From UBA6623 sp965217195 (GTDB lineage: Bacteria > Acidobacteriota > Terriglobia > Bryobacterales > UBA6623), in NCBI GenBank assembly GCA_965217195.1, contig CBDCHL010000003.1, positions 744,001-808,000 on the forward strand: 64,000 bases of DNA. The letters are read 5' to 3'. The notes beneath the pieces were generated by a model that had not been told where the DNA came from, did no database searches, and saw only the letters and a list, made by a program, of their open reading frames with translations. Shown in pieces: positions 1 through 8,165 of this stretch (within the stretch, counting starts at the first letter, position 1; every line of letters begins with the position of its first letter). The position numbers and the translations under genes are program-made.

Positions 1-2
1 CC

Positions 3-980
3 ATGAAGGCTCACCCGCACTATCAGACGCCGCTCGAGGGGCCGTATCGCGGCCGAGGCGTAGCCATCGGCTTTTGGTTCAACGTGGGTCTCCAGTCCAG
101 TTGCGCTCTCAGCGTCAACCCGGACGGAACCGTCGCGCTCGTCGAGGGCTCGCCGGATATCGGCGGCACTCGTACGTCGGTGTCGATGCAGGCGGCCGAG
201 GTTCTGGGCCTGCGGGCGGAAGACGTGAATCCGACGGTGGTGGACACCGATTCGGTGGGATACACGGATCTGACCGGCGGTAGTCGCGTTACGCACTCGA
301 CCGGCATGGCCGCGATTCAAGCCGCCGAAGACGTCAAGCAACAAATGATCGTCCGCGTGGCCAAGTTGTGGGAAACCGAGCCGGACCAAGTCGAGTTCGA
401 AGACGGCGTCTTCCGCTCGAGGTCGGACGCCGAGAAGCAGATGAGCTTTAAGGAAGTGGCCACGAAGGCGGCCTCGACCGGCGGCCCGATTGTAGGACGA
501 GCGAGCGTCAACCCGAGCTCGGTGGGCGGGTCTTTTTCCGGCAATATCGTTGATGTGGAGATCGACCCGGAAACCGGCAAGACCACGGTCCTGCGCTTTA
601 CCGCGTTCCAGGATGCCGGCAAGGCCATCCACCCGAGCTACGTCGAGGGACAGATGCAGGGCGGCAGCGTGCAGGGTATCGGCTGGGCGCTGAACGAAGA
701 ATATTACATGACGCCGGAAGGCGTGATGGCGAACTCGAGCTTGCTCGACTACCGCACGCCGACCAGCCTGGATTTACCGATGATCGACACCGTGATTGTG
801 GAGGTTGCGAACCCGGGGCACCCGTTCGGAGTGCGGGGCGTGGGCGAGGCGAATATTGTTCCCCCGCCGGCAGCGATCGCCAATGCAATTCACTCCGCGC
901 TGGGCGTAAGGATGCGCCGGCTGCCCATGAACCCGGTGCGCGTGATGGAATCAATCTGGGCCAAGAACGGCTCCGCCTAG
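3..980 (+). CDS. xanthine dehydrogenase-family molybdopterin-binding subunit, C-terminal part (5' truncated)
   Basis: This is the C-terminal ~325 residues of the large molybdenum-cofactor subunit of a xanthine/aldehyde oxidase-type hydroxylase. The gene runs off the left edge of the window, so the first Met in frame is not necessarily the start. The family motif GVRGVGEAN near residues 276-284 contains the conserved Glu (E282) that acts as the catalytic base next to the Mo centre. Other family hallmarks are the stretch GSPDIGGTRTS and the C-terminal PPPAAIANAIHSALG. Such subunits work with FAD and 2Fe-2S partners and oxidise aldehydes or N-heterocycles; the substrate cannot be read here. It is followed 110 bp downstream by an NTF2-like gene on the same strand. 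Confidence 0.85.
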   Translation: MKAHPHYQTPLEGPYRGRGVAIGFWFNVGLQSSCALSVNPDGTVALVEGSPDIGGTRTSVSMQAAEVLGLRAEDVNPTVVDTDSVGYTDLTGGSRVTHSTGMAAIQAAEDVKQQMIVRVAKLWETEPDQVEFEDGVFRSRSDAEKQMSFKEVATKAASTGGPIVGRASVNPSSVGGSFSGNIVDVEIDPETGKTTVLRFTAFQDAGKAIHPSYVEGQMQGGSVQGIGWALNEEYYMTPEGVMANSSLLDYRTPTSLDLPMIDTVIVEVANPGHPFGVRGVGEANIVPPPAAIANAIHSALGVRMRRLPMNPVRVMESIWAKNGSA

Positions 981-1089
981 GTCCGGGGACGAAAATCTTC
1001 GGCGCGCGGGTGCTCTTTCTTCGTCAGGGCCGGGGGAAGCCCGCTTCTTGATCCGGTCGTTAGCCTGCCCGATTTTCCTAGGAGGCAGC

Positions 1090-1443
1090 ATGTCCGCGGC
1101 ACAAACCGAAGCGACTCTCTTACATCACCTGACAGCTTTCGGCGGCGGAGATGTCGACGAGATTCTGGCCGACTATACCGAGGAAAGCGTCGTGATCACT
1201 CAGGACGGCGCGTTGCGCGGGTTGGCCGACATCCGTCCGTTTTTTGAAAACTTCGTCAAAATCCTGCCGCCCGGATCGGACTTTCAGATGATCAAGCAGG
1301 TGACCGAAGGAGAACTGGCTTATATTTTCTGGAAAGCGGAATCGGACCACGTTAGTATTCCGCTGGGAACGGACACGTTCATCATTCGAGACAGCAAGAT
1401 TGTCTTGCAGACCTTCGCCGGAACGATCGAGACGAAGGGGTAA
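1090..1443 (+). CDS. SnoaL/NTF2-like (ketosteroid isomerase-type) small protein
   Basis: A 117-residue protein with the size and pattern of the cystatin-like alpha+beta fold of the SnoaL/DUF4440/NTF2-like superfamily: an N-terminal helix (HHLTAFGGGDVDEILADY), a strand pair carrying EESVVITQDG, the RGLADIRPFFENF helix and a C-terminal sheet ending in TFIIRDSKIVLQTFAG. I place the start at 1090 rather than the in-frame ATG at 1048 because a strong Shine-Dalgarno sequence (TAGGAGG) lies six bases before it. Members may be small enzymes or ligand-binding proteins; no specific substrate is indicated. It lies between the molybdenum hydroxylase and a MoaD-like gene, all on the same strand, which suggests but does not prove co-transcription. 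Confidence 0.75.
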   Translation: MSAAQTEATLLHHLTAFGGGDVDEILADYTEESVVITQDGALRGLADIRPFFENFVKILPPGSDFQMIKQVTEGELAYIFWKAESDHVSIPLGTDTFIIRDSKIVLQTFAGTIETKG

Positions 1444-1500
1444 GGCAGGAGGCGCGAACCCTCAATGCGCCGGACCTGCCGCCGAGTTCGACTTCCACCC

Positions 1501-1788
1501 ATGCCGACGGTTTTCATTCCCGCGATGATGCAGAAGTTGACCGCCGGGGAGGCGAGCATCGAACTCGACGGGACCAACGTCCGCGAGTTGGTCAACAATC
1601 TCGACAAACGCTACCCGGGATGCCGCGATTGGCTGGTCGACGGCACGGAGTTGAAGCCGAACATTTCAGTTGCCGTCGACGGAGCCATCGCGCCGATGGG
1701 CCTGCTCGAGGAAGTCGACCCAGACAGCGAAGTCCACTTCGTGGCCGCTTTGGCCGGCGGTGCCGACTCGGCCGTGGTTCCCCGCTGA
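1501..1788 (+). CDS. MoaD/ThiS family ubiquitin-like sulfur carrier protein
   Basis: A 95-residue beta-grasp protein. The pattern starts with the first strand (PTVFIPAMMQKLT), passes through NVRELVNNLDKRYPG, typical of the MoaD/ThiS helix region, and ends with the hydrophobic strand HFVAALAGG. MoaD-type carriers are adenylated and thiocarboxylated on a C-terminal Gly-Gly and pass sulfur to molybdopterin, thiamine or other acceptors. Here Gly-Gly is not the terminus: eight residues (ADSAVVPR) follow it. The start at 1501 gives the usual family N-terminus; the upstream in-frame ATG at 1465 would add a basic non-homologous tail. The molybdenum-enzyme gene upstream fits a cofactor or sulfuration role, but that is inference. 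Confidence 0.7.
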   Translation: MPTVFIPAMMQKLTAGEASIELDGTNVRELVNNLDKRYPGCRDWLVDGTELKPNISVAVDGAIAPMGLLEEVDPDSEVHFVAALAGGADSAVVPR

Positions 1789-3330
1789 TTGAGTAGGTTC
1801 GGTGCCTCTCACGGATCTATCCTCCGATCTAACTCCGTCACCGATCTATCCAACCCTTTCTTCCGTGCCCCGCCCGCCCCTCGACGAGTGTCACCCTGCC
1901 TTGAGCATAGCGGGCGTGGCAAGCGACCGGGTCCGGAGTGGTGCGTGACATCAATAAGGAAGAAATGGCGGCGTGGGCGCGAGCCTCTCGGGGGTCTTCG
2001 GATTTGCTGCTTCGGTTGGGCCGTGGCTGAAGCCTGAAGGGGAAGGCCGCTGAACTAAAGCGGCCTAGTTGTCCGGGGGCGCCGTTCACACCGGCTCTGA
2101 AGGACCGGCCTATTTGGGCACCCAAGCCCAGTGAACCGGGCTCCAAGTGGCGTTGATTCCAATAGCGTTAGGCTGTTCTTGGGTTTGTTTCGCATTGATC
2201 TGACTGACCGCGCTGTCATCTCTGACGGGTTCGGAGATTACCTCGCGATGGCGCGTGAAGCCCTGCATTCGACTGGAACCGTTTTCGTTTGGACGGTTGC
2301 CGGGGTCTGACCTGGGTGGAGTGATTGGCAATGCAACTGTACGGGCGGGTGAGGCCGTGGGTTCTCTATCGGGCCCACAGTACATGATGCAGCACATTGA
2401 TTCCAATATCTTTAGGTTGGGCTTAGGTTCATTTCGTATTTTTCTCTTTTGGTCTTGAATGGCCCCATTGGGTGTGCTGTTGAGTGGCATCTCCGGCCGG
2501 CGCTCGGAGCGGGGCTTCTCGGACTCGGGATGCTCAGAGCCGGGGTATTTGCAACTAAGTTGTTGATATAGCTTGCGATGGGAATTCTTCGACCCGCGGG
2601 CTGTTGGGTTCGTTTGGTCGAGTCTGTTGGGCTGAGGACTCGGGTTTGACAGCTTCGGGCGAGGCTCGGGACCGGGGCGAAAACCGGGAGATCTTGGCGC
2701 GGCTTGGGGGGCATGGCGGCGAGGTTGCGAACGGCGGACTCGGGGAGCCGGTTTAGCGAGGATTTCTTATGTGAGGCCGGCTGCCCGATTTGTCCGGCTT
2801 CTTCTAAAGTATTGATATGGTGTGACATGCCGGCTGGATCATCTTCGAGAATCAGCTTCGTTTCGTAGGAATTTATCGGGCCTTTTGTCGGCTCTTTTTT
2901 TCTCCTTGGCTCGCCGCCGAAAGTCTTCGACTTGGGGTCCCCGTGCTCAGGATAGCGGGCTTGTCAAACCGGCTTGGCTCGGTTCGGGACAATCGGTGAT
3001 CGGCAGGGAAGTCGTTGCCTGTGTCCCCGATCTCGCCCCACGATAACTGGCTTGTCAAGCCGCTTTTGCCCGAGTTGAGAACGGTAGTGTCGGACCGGGT
3101 CAGGCCGAGCTCGAGAGCTGTCCACGATCGTGGACACCGGCCCGCCCCAGGCCCCCGAACGACCGGCTTGCAGGTCGTTCGCCCGGGAAGGAGGTTGCGG
3201 GTTGGGACTGGTGCCAGCCGTTACGGACCGGCCCAGTTATTAATTCGAGACGCGTGAACGGTGTCTGGAGGCTTTCTACTACGACGCTTGTTCGCGCTGG
3301 CCGGGTGAAGATTCCTTATTCGGTGGCCGT
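1789..3330 (+). other. long non-coding, repeat-bearing region
   Basis: No convincing protein is readable on either strand over about 1.5 kb. Short open frames here have no recognisable domain and unusual composition. It contains one copy of a dispersed repeat (2005-2142) shared with 59706-59848, and scattered CCGATCT heptamers (for example near 1825-1850 and 3028) that become a dense array just downstream. It may be decayed coding sequence or regulatory DNA; I cannot decide. Confidence 0.5.
2005..2142 (+). repeat. dispersed repeat family B, copy 1
   Basis: About 140 bp that can be aligned by eye with 59706-59848. Shared landmarks, in order, are a GGTTSGGCNRTGGCTNAAGCC segment, an AAGGCCG...CGGCCT short hairpin, GACCGGCCTATTTG or its GGCCGGCCTATTTG form, and CCAAGCCCNGTGAACCG. 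The hairpin arms are kept in both copies, which suggests a structured non-coding repeat. Confidence 0.6.
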
Positions 3331-3480
3331 CACCGATCTCACTGTCACCGATCTCACTCACCGATCTCACTCACCGATCTCACCGCCCGATCTCACCGAT
3401 CTCAGTCGTCACCGATCTCAGTCACCGATCTCCAACCGATCTGCACCGATCTCCCGATCTCCGAAACTTTCGCCGATCTC
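3331..3480 (+). repeat. irregular array of twelve CCGATCT heptamers
   Basis: Within 150 bp the heptamer CCGATCT occurs twelve times in the same orientation, usually as CACCGATCTCA, with variable spacing. The array ends 16 bp before the left inverted repeat of the IS1182-type element. An open frame passes through it but gives only a low-complexity Thr/Asp/Leu/Ser peptide, so I do not regard it as coding. Function is unknown: it could be slipped-strand expansion of a short motif or a cluster of protein-binding sites. Confidence 0.7.
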
Positions 3481-3496
3481 TTGAGAAAGTCGTAGC

Positions 3497-5207
3497 CTGG
3501 AAGGTGTGAGTAAATAGTGATTTGGAATCGGGGAAGGTTGAAAGAGCGGCGGCGCGAGCGAGTTCGAGGATGTTGGCTGTGCCGGATTCGGCTTCCGCCT
3601 TCCGCTGGGCGGTCGAGCGGTCGGTACCGCGTGGGGTGACCCGCCGGCGTCGGGTCTGTGGCTATCCCGTCGGCACCGCCTCGGGGGCTAGCCGGAACAT
3701 TTGCTGCAAGGTGAAGGTCAGCGCCGCCCAATACGCTTCGCATCTCACTTTGTCCAGCCCGCGGGTAGCGAAGCGTCGCAACTTCAGTTTGTCTTTGATC
3801 CAGGCATTGGGGAATTCCGCCAGCGGCGCCCGTTGTTTGTAAAGCGCTTGCGCTTCGGGCCGTTGCATTTTCTCGTCAAACTTCTCGACCGCGGGATGCA
3901 TCGTACTCACCGCAAGACTGCGTCCGTGCTTGCTCAGATCAATCCCCGGACAACATAACGACTGCGCTTCGCAGCCGCGGCAGTCTTCCGCGGCGGCGAC
4001 CCAGACATCTTGGCGGCGCGCTTTGCCCCAGCTCCGCGACTGCTTGTGCCGTAACCGCTTTCCCGCCGGGCACACAAACTCGTTCGCCGCTTCGTCGTGT
4101 TCAAAACGGCTGTGGTGATAGTCCTCGTGGCGTTGCACCGCGCGGCCGCTCGGCTGGGGAGTGCGGCCGGAGAACTGTCCGTAGAAATCCACGCCGCGCT
4201 CGGCCCTCTCCAGCACCGATTCGTTGTTGGTGTAACCGCCGTCGGCAAGCATCTGGTGCGGGTAGCGCCCGAACGTTTCGCGCAACCGATCCGTCGCCGG
4301 CGCGAGTTGCTGCGCGTCTTGGGGATCGTTGATGTCGGCGATCAGGCCGTGCTCGGCATCCGAAGACACTTGGACGTTGTAGCCGGGGCCACGCCGGCAT
4401 CGGCGGTCAACATGAAGCGCGCCGTCGGATCGGTTGTCGAGGCTTGCGGTTCTTTCTTGTTGTCGTGTTTCTTCTCGGCCTGCAAACGTTGGATCTCCGC
4501 CAACGCCTCGCCTAGCCGTTGCTCTTGGTCGTGTGCCGCGCGCCGGCGGGCCGCTTGTTGTCGCTTCGTCGTCGCCTCTTCGGCTTCGCGGCGTTCGAGT
4601 TCGGCGATGTGATCTTGCGCCAGTTTCAGATGCCGACGGATTCTTTCCGCCCGCGAGAAGCTTTTCTTGTTGACATGGGCTCGAATCTTGGTGCCGTCGG
4701 TCGCCACCCGCTCCAGCGTGATGAGTTTCTTCATCGTGAGCATGGTGAGCACTTGGGTGAACAACTTCCGCAGCGCCTCGCCCTGGGCGACGCGGAAGTC
4801 GGAGAGTTTGTGATGGTTGACCGTGCGCAGTCCGGCGAGCCATTGCAGGCCGGGCTCGTAGCACATCTGCCGCTCGATCTCGCGCGCCGAATGCAAGCCT
4901 CTTGAATAGGCGTAGATCCAGATCGAGATCAACAGTTGCGCCGGAAGGTGTTGCGGCCGGCGCGGCCTTCGACGGCTTGGATGAGGTGCTCGAAGCGGCT
5001 TAGATCGAGTTGTCCTAACGACGGCCCAAATCTTGCGGACTGGGTGGTCGGCGGGGATCAGGTTTTCGATATCGAGCGGCTGAAGAACTTTCTGATTGCG
5101 GTTGATCGGAATGTAGCGGGGAGCGGAGGTTTCGTCCATGTCCCAGTCTAAATCGACTACGACAATTCCTAACCAAAATGTTTCGGGAATTTACTCACAG
5201 CTTCCGG
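3497..5207 (-). mobile_element. IS1182-type insertion sequence, degenerate
   Basis: The element is bounded by imperfect inverted repeats: GGAAGGTGTGAGTAAAT at 3499-3515 and its complement ATTTACTCACAGCTTCC at 5189-5205 (one mismatch in 17). The length of about 1.7 kb fits the IS1182 family. It carries one transposase gene on the minus strand that is broken by frameshifts. I could not identify a clear target-site duplication. It separates the CCGATCT array from the patatin gene. Confidence 0.75.
3662..5139 (-). pseudogene. IS1182 family transposase with at least three frameshifts
   Basis: The reading frame starts at 5139 with the family opening (RYIPINRNQ, then LIPADHPVRKIWAVV). It leaves frame near 5018, where the expected QLDLSRFEHLIQAVEGRAGR lies in another frame. 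It returns near 4940 (PAQLLISIWIYAYSRG) and shifts again near 4390, after FMLTADAGVAP, where the continuing PGYNVQVSSDAEHGL is in the next frame through to 3662. The C-terminal part keeps the typical Cys cluster (CPAGKRL, CRGCEAQSLCC) and the terminal RRFATRGLDKVRCE motif. The middle helical region (residues ~150-215) is a predicted coiled coil. As it stands it cannot make a full-length transposase without multiple frameshifting events. Confidence 0.85.
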
Positions 5208-5254
5208 TGCGGGACCTACTTTCTTGTCGCAGCGTGCGGGCCGGCTGGTCACTT

Positions 5255-6064
5255 TCATGGAGATCCGCATGTCTGGTTCGCGAGCCAACTTGTCGAGCTA
5301 ATTCGGCTCTTGGTGTCACGATAACCCGTTTCGATGAACCCTTCCCAGCGCTGCAGGTCCCACTGAAAACAATCCCGGATCGTGCCCAACGGGCGCGGGT
5401 GGCCGACTCGCAACAACCGGACCTCCGCAAGTTCTTCTTCCGTGGGTTCGGGCCGTTCGCGTCGCAGAAAGTTACGGGTCCAGGCGGCGCTGCGTACAAG
5501 TCGGCGAACAGTTGCGCTGGAGGGAACGGCGAGCACATCGATAGCCGCGATCTCCGTTGCCCCGGCAATGAGCGCTTGGCGCAGCGGCAGCCGGCAAAAC
5601 GTCCCGCCATCCATGTAGAAGCCGCTATCGACTGAAGTCGGCGCCGATACTCCGAGCAGTGCACAAGAACCGAGCAGGTGCCTTTCCGTTATCTGGGACC
5701 CACGAGCAACGCTGATAGCGCAGGTCGGCAAATGTGTGAGAGTGATTTGCAGGTCCCGTACGAGAGGACGGTTGCCATATCGGCGCGCGACTTCACGAAC
5801 CCAGATCCGAAATAAATCCGCCTTCTCCCACACTGGGATCCGTCTCCCCCTTCTGCGGTCGGCATGGATGGTCCTGGGAAGATCGAGCCATGTTTGCCGT
5901 AGCTCAGCAATGCTGGTGTCGTGGCCGATCACATACGCGTTAACCGCTCCAATCGAAGCGCCAACGACGATGTCAGGCTCCCACCCTGCTTCTTGGAGAG
6001 CTTGCCAAGCACCCACTTGGTAGGCGCCGAAGCCCGCACCTCCCGACAGTACCAGCGCCTTCAT
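5255..6064 (-). CDS. patatin-like phospholipase
   Basis: A 269-residue patatin-fold serine lipase. The N-terminus has the oxyanion-hole loop SGGAGFGAYQ (residues 7-16), then the nucleophile elbow GASIG with Ser37, and the dyad Asp in MDGG (D152). Together these form the Ser-Asp dyad of patatins, which hydrolyse acyl ester bonds of phospholipids or other lipids. No signal peptide is seen, so it is probably cytoplasmic or membrane-associated. The start at 6064 has GGAG about 8 bases upstream. The gene lies between the degenerate IS1182 element (its stop is ~50 bp from the IS end) and a MITE whose edge is ~80 bp upstream of the start. The C-terminal tail is not conserved-looking and could have been changed by the IS insertion. 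Confidence 0.85.
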   Translation of the reverse strand: MKALVLSGGAGFGAYQVGAWQALQEAGWEPDIVVGASIGAVNAYVIGHDTSIAELRQTWLDLPRTIHADRRRGRRIPVWEKADLFRIWVREVARRYGNRPLVRDLQITLTHLPTCAISVARGSQITERHLLGSCALLGVSAPTSVDSGFYMDGGTFCRLPLRQALIAGATEIAAIDVLAVPSSATVRRLVRSAAWTRNFLRRERPEPTEEELAEVRLLRVGHPRPLGTIRDCFQWDLQRWEGFIETGYRDTKSRISSTSWLANQTCGSP

Positions 6065-6145
6065 ATTGCAGCTCCAGGGTAAAACCGATTTTCATTCTAA
6101 GAGGGCGGCGACGATGATTGAGTCTATTCGGGTGTCCTGGTAGAT

Positions 6146-6330
6146 TTAACCTACATTTCTCACCACCTGACGGTCGAAGCACGCAATAGGCCCGTCATTA
6201 CTTCGTTACGGTTGCCTGCCGTGCTCACCGTACTGTTCAGGTACGCCTCCGCGCGCCAGGCGGCCCGTGTCTCGTATTGACAGCCCCCTCACGCACTTCG
6301 CCTCGCCAAGTGGTGAGAAATGCAGGTTAA
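6146..6330 (+). mobile_element. MITE-like repeat, copy 1 (complete)
   Basis: A ~185-bp non-coding element with terminal inverted repeats: left end TTAACCTACATTTCTCACCAC at 6146-6166, matched by the complement at 6310-6330 with one difference. The interior is shared with copies at 17089-17271 (inverted), 54446-54540 (left half only) and 56149-56347. It has no coding capacity of its own. It sits between the patatin gene and the downstream end of the propeller gene; the remaining ~220 bp up to 6552 show nothing recognisable. Confidence 0.8.
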
Positions 6331-6552
6331 TCGACAAGGCCGGCCTCCGCGGTAGATCGACTCGCGAACGCGGCACGCTGGTTGGTCTCAAAGACTGCCG
6401 TACACCGGCACGGCAAGCATCACGTCGCGGCGTGTCGTTTCTTCGGTTCCCGCGGAAATCCCACTAAGGTTGCGGCAGGAGCGGGCCAAGCTGTGAGTCC
6501 TACTCTATTGTTCTTCTTGCTGCCGCTTCAGAAGCGGAGCAAAGCCCCGGCT

Positions 6553-7728
6553 CTACCTTGTTGGCCACACGACACCTTGGTCTTTTTGCGTGACCGGTCG
6601 CAGGCCTTTGTAGACGAACTTTTGCAAGCGCCTACCTTCGTAGGTCTCGGTGGTGTAGAGGTTGCCTTTCGAATCGGTGGCAACGTTATGTACCCCGTAG
6701 AATTGACCAGGCTGACGTCCCCCATCGCCGAAGCTCGTCAAGACTTCGAGCGTATCGCGCAGCAGGATGTACACCTTCGAGTTCTGTCCATCGGCTATAT
6801 ATATGTACCTTTGCTGTGGATCCTTCGAGAAGGCGATGTCCCACACCGACCCGGAACCGAGGGTGGCTTTCGCGATGAACCCTTCCTTCACAAAGGTGCC
6901 GTCCTTGTTGAACACCTGGATCCGGTCGTTCGTGCGGTCGCAGGTATATATCAGCCCGTCACTAGAGATTTCAGCACAGTGCACCGGAGTCCGAAATTGT
7001 TTGGCCGGCGGTGCGTTCGGGTCGTAGGGGCCGAGGTCGGTATCGTCGGGCTTGTTACCGTAGGCCCCCCAATGCCGCCTGTACTCGCCGGTGTCCGCGT
7101 CGTACACAATCACGCGTCTGTTGCCGTAGCCGTCGGCGATGTAAACCTCGTTGGCCGTCGGGTCCACCGAGACTTCTGTCGGCCTGCCAAGGTTCTCAAG
7201 GTTGTTGCTGCCCCCGGCGTTGCCGTAATGACCGATTTGCAGCAGGAACTTGCCGCTCTGGGTGAACTTCAGAACTTGGGAATCCTGCTCGCCGTTGCCG
7301 CCGAGCCAGACGTTCCCCTTGTAATCGATCGTGAGCCCGTGGTTCGACTGCGGCCACTCATAGCCTTGGCCGGGACCACCCCAGTGTCCCATAAGGTTGC
7401 CTGCCTGGTCGAACTCCAGAACCGGCGGCGCCGGAACACAGCACGAGCCGATAGGGGGAGTCAGCGACGCACCGCTTTCGTTGTTGGAGAGCGATTCCGG
7501 CCGATGGAGAATCCAGACGTGGTCCTGAGCATCCACCGACACGCCTATAGTCATGCCAATGACCCAATGGTGCGGCAAAGGCTTCGGCCACAGCGGGTCC
7601 ACTTCAAACATTGGAGCCTGGACGGCGGCGGCCTCCACTGCGGACCTCCTCTCCAGCAAGGTGGACCCGACTCCCAGCAAAAGGAGAACACCGAGAAACC
7701 CCGCACCCACATAGCGACTGCGTTTCAT
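6553..7728 (-). CDS. secreted NHL/six-bladed beta-propeller protein
   Basis: A 391-residue exported protein. It opens with a basic start and a hydrophobic signal segment (VGAGFLGVLLLLGVGSTLL), followed by blade-like repeats of the NHL/6-bladed propeller type. Examples are GVSVDAQDHVWILHRP, GLTIDYKGNVWLGGNG, EVSVDPTANEVYIADGYGN and NVATDSKGNLYTTETY. Such propellers bind partners or small ligands in the periplasm or outside the cell, and many acidobacterial examples have no assigned role. The start at 7728 (ATG) is chosen over an in-frame GTG nine bases upstream because the GGGTGAGAGG stretch before the ATG can serve as its ribosome-binding site. It is transcribed towards the MITE and patatin gene. 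Confidence 0.8.
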   Translation of the reverse strand: MKRSRYVGAGFLGVLLLLGVGSTLLERRSAVEAAAVQAPMFEVDPLWPKPLPHHWVIGMTIGVSVDAQDHVWILHRPESLSNNESGASLTPPIGSCCVPAPPVLEFDQAGNLMGHWGGPGQGYEWPQSNHGLTIDYKGNVWLGGNGEQDSQVLKFTQSGKFLLQIGHYGNAGGSNNLENLGRPTEVSVDPTANEVYIADGYGNRRVIVYDADTGEYRRHWGAYGNKPDDTDLGPYDPNAPPAKQFRTPVHCAEISSDGLIYTCDRTNDRIQVFNKDGTFVKEGFIAKATLGSGSVWDIAFSKDPQQRYIYIADGQNSKVYILLRDTLEVLTSFGDGGRQPGQFYGVHNVATDSKGNLYTTETYEGRRLQKFVYKGLRPVTQKDQGVVWPTR

Positions 7729-7931
7729 ACCTCTCACCCTCCCGCTCTAAGTTGCGAATGATTATACACGATACGGGTTTCCAACCGATTGTTTCATTTT
7801 CGCTTGCAGCTCGCCCGGCCTGAGCGATTGCTTCCCGGCTTTCAATAAATCGTCGTGGGCTTTTCCGCCGCAAGGGGTCCCTCAGCTCGTCGAGGTTGAG
7901 GGAATCCCCCCTGGACTCCGGCGGTATCGAC

Positions 7932-8102
7932 TTAGTGTGCTTTGGCCATTTCCCCCTCTCTCACAGGCACTGACTGACTCCCGCTCTGCCGGCTTCGGAG
8001 CCAAGCGTAGCTCAGTCCGAGGATCGCGCCATAGATGGAGATGACGGACCAGGCTGGGAAGCATTCGGGAGGCCGAGCAATGTCGATCCGAAATGAGCCC
8101 AT
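7932..8102 (-). CDS. possible small single-span membrane protein (56 aa)
   Basis: An open frame of 56 residues begins with ATG at 8102 (an in-frame stop is only four codons upstream) and ends at TAA 7932. It encodes one convincing hydrophobic segment (AWSVISIYGAILGLSYAWL, about residues 17-35) followed by basic residues (RSRQ) and a polar tail, as in small type-II or bitopic membrane proteins. It lies 63 bp downstream of the acetolactate-synthase-like gene on the same strand, so it could be co-transcribed. There is no good Shine-Dalgarno sequence and no family that I recognise. It could also be a chance frame or a gene remnant; the rest of 7729-8165 is otherwise featureless. Confidence 0.35.
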   Translation of the reverse strand: MGSFRIDIARPPECFPAWSVISIYGAILGLSYAWLRSRQSGSQSVPVREGEMAKAH

Positions 8103-8165
8103 GTGCGGGCGTTTTCAGTCGCGCTGATATCCCAACTCCACTTCCGGACTTTTCGCAAGCGAGTA

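Noticed and set aside
2000..3300. Several 60-140-codon frames in the left non-coding region
   Set aside because: No domain, no ribosome-binding site, poor codon pattern and overlap with a dispersed repeat.
3331..3480. CRISPR array
   Set aside because: The repeat unit is only 7-9 bp with 0-9 bp irregular gaps, there are no spacers of constant length, and no cas genes are nearby.
3254..3484. A coding frame through the CCGATCT array
   Set aside because: It translates to a Thr/Asp/Leu/Ser repeat peptide produced by the heptamer, with no start signal or domain.
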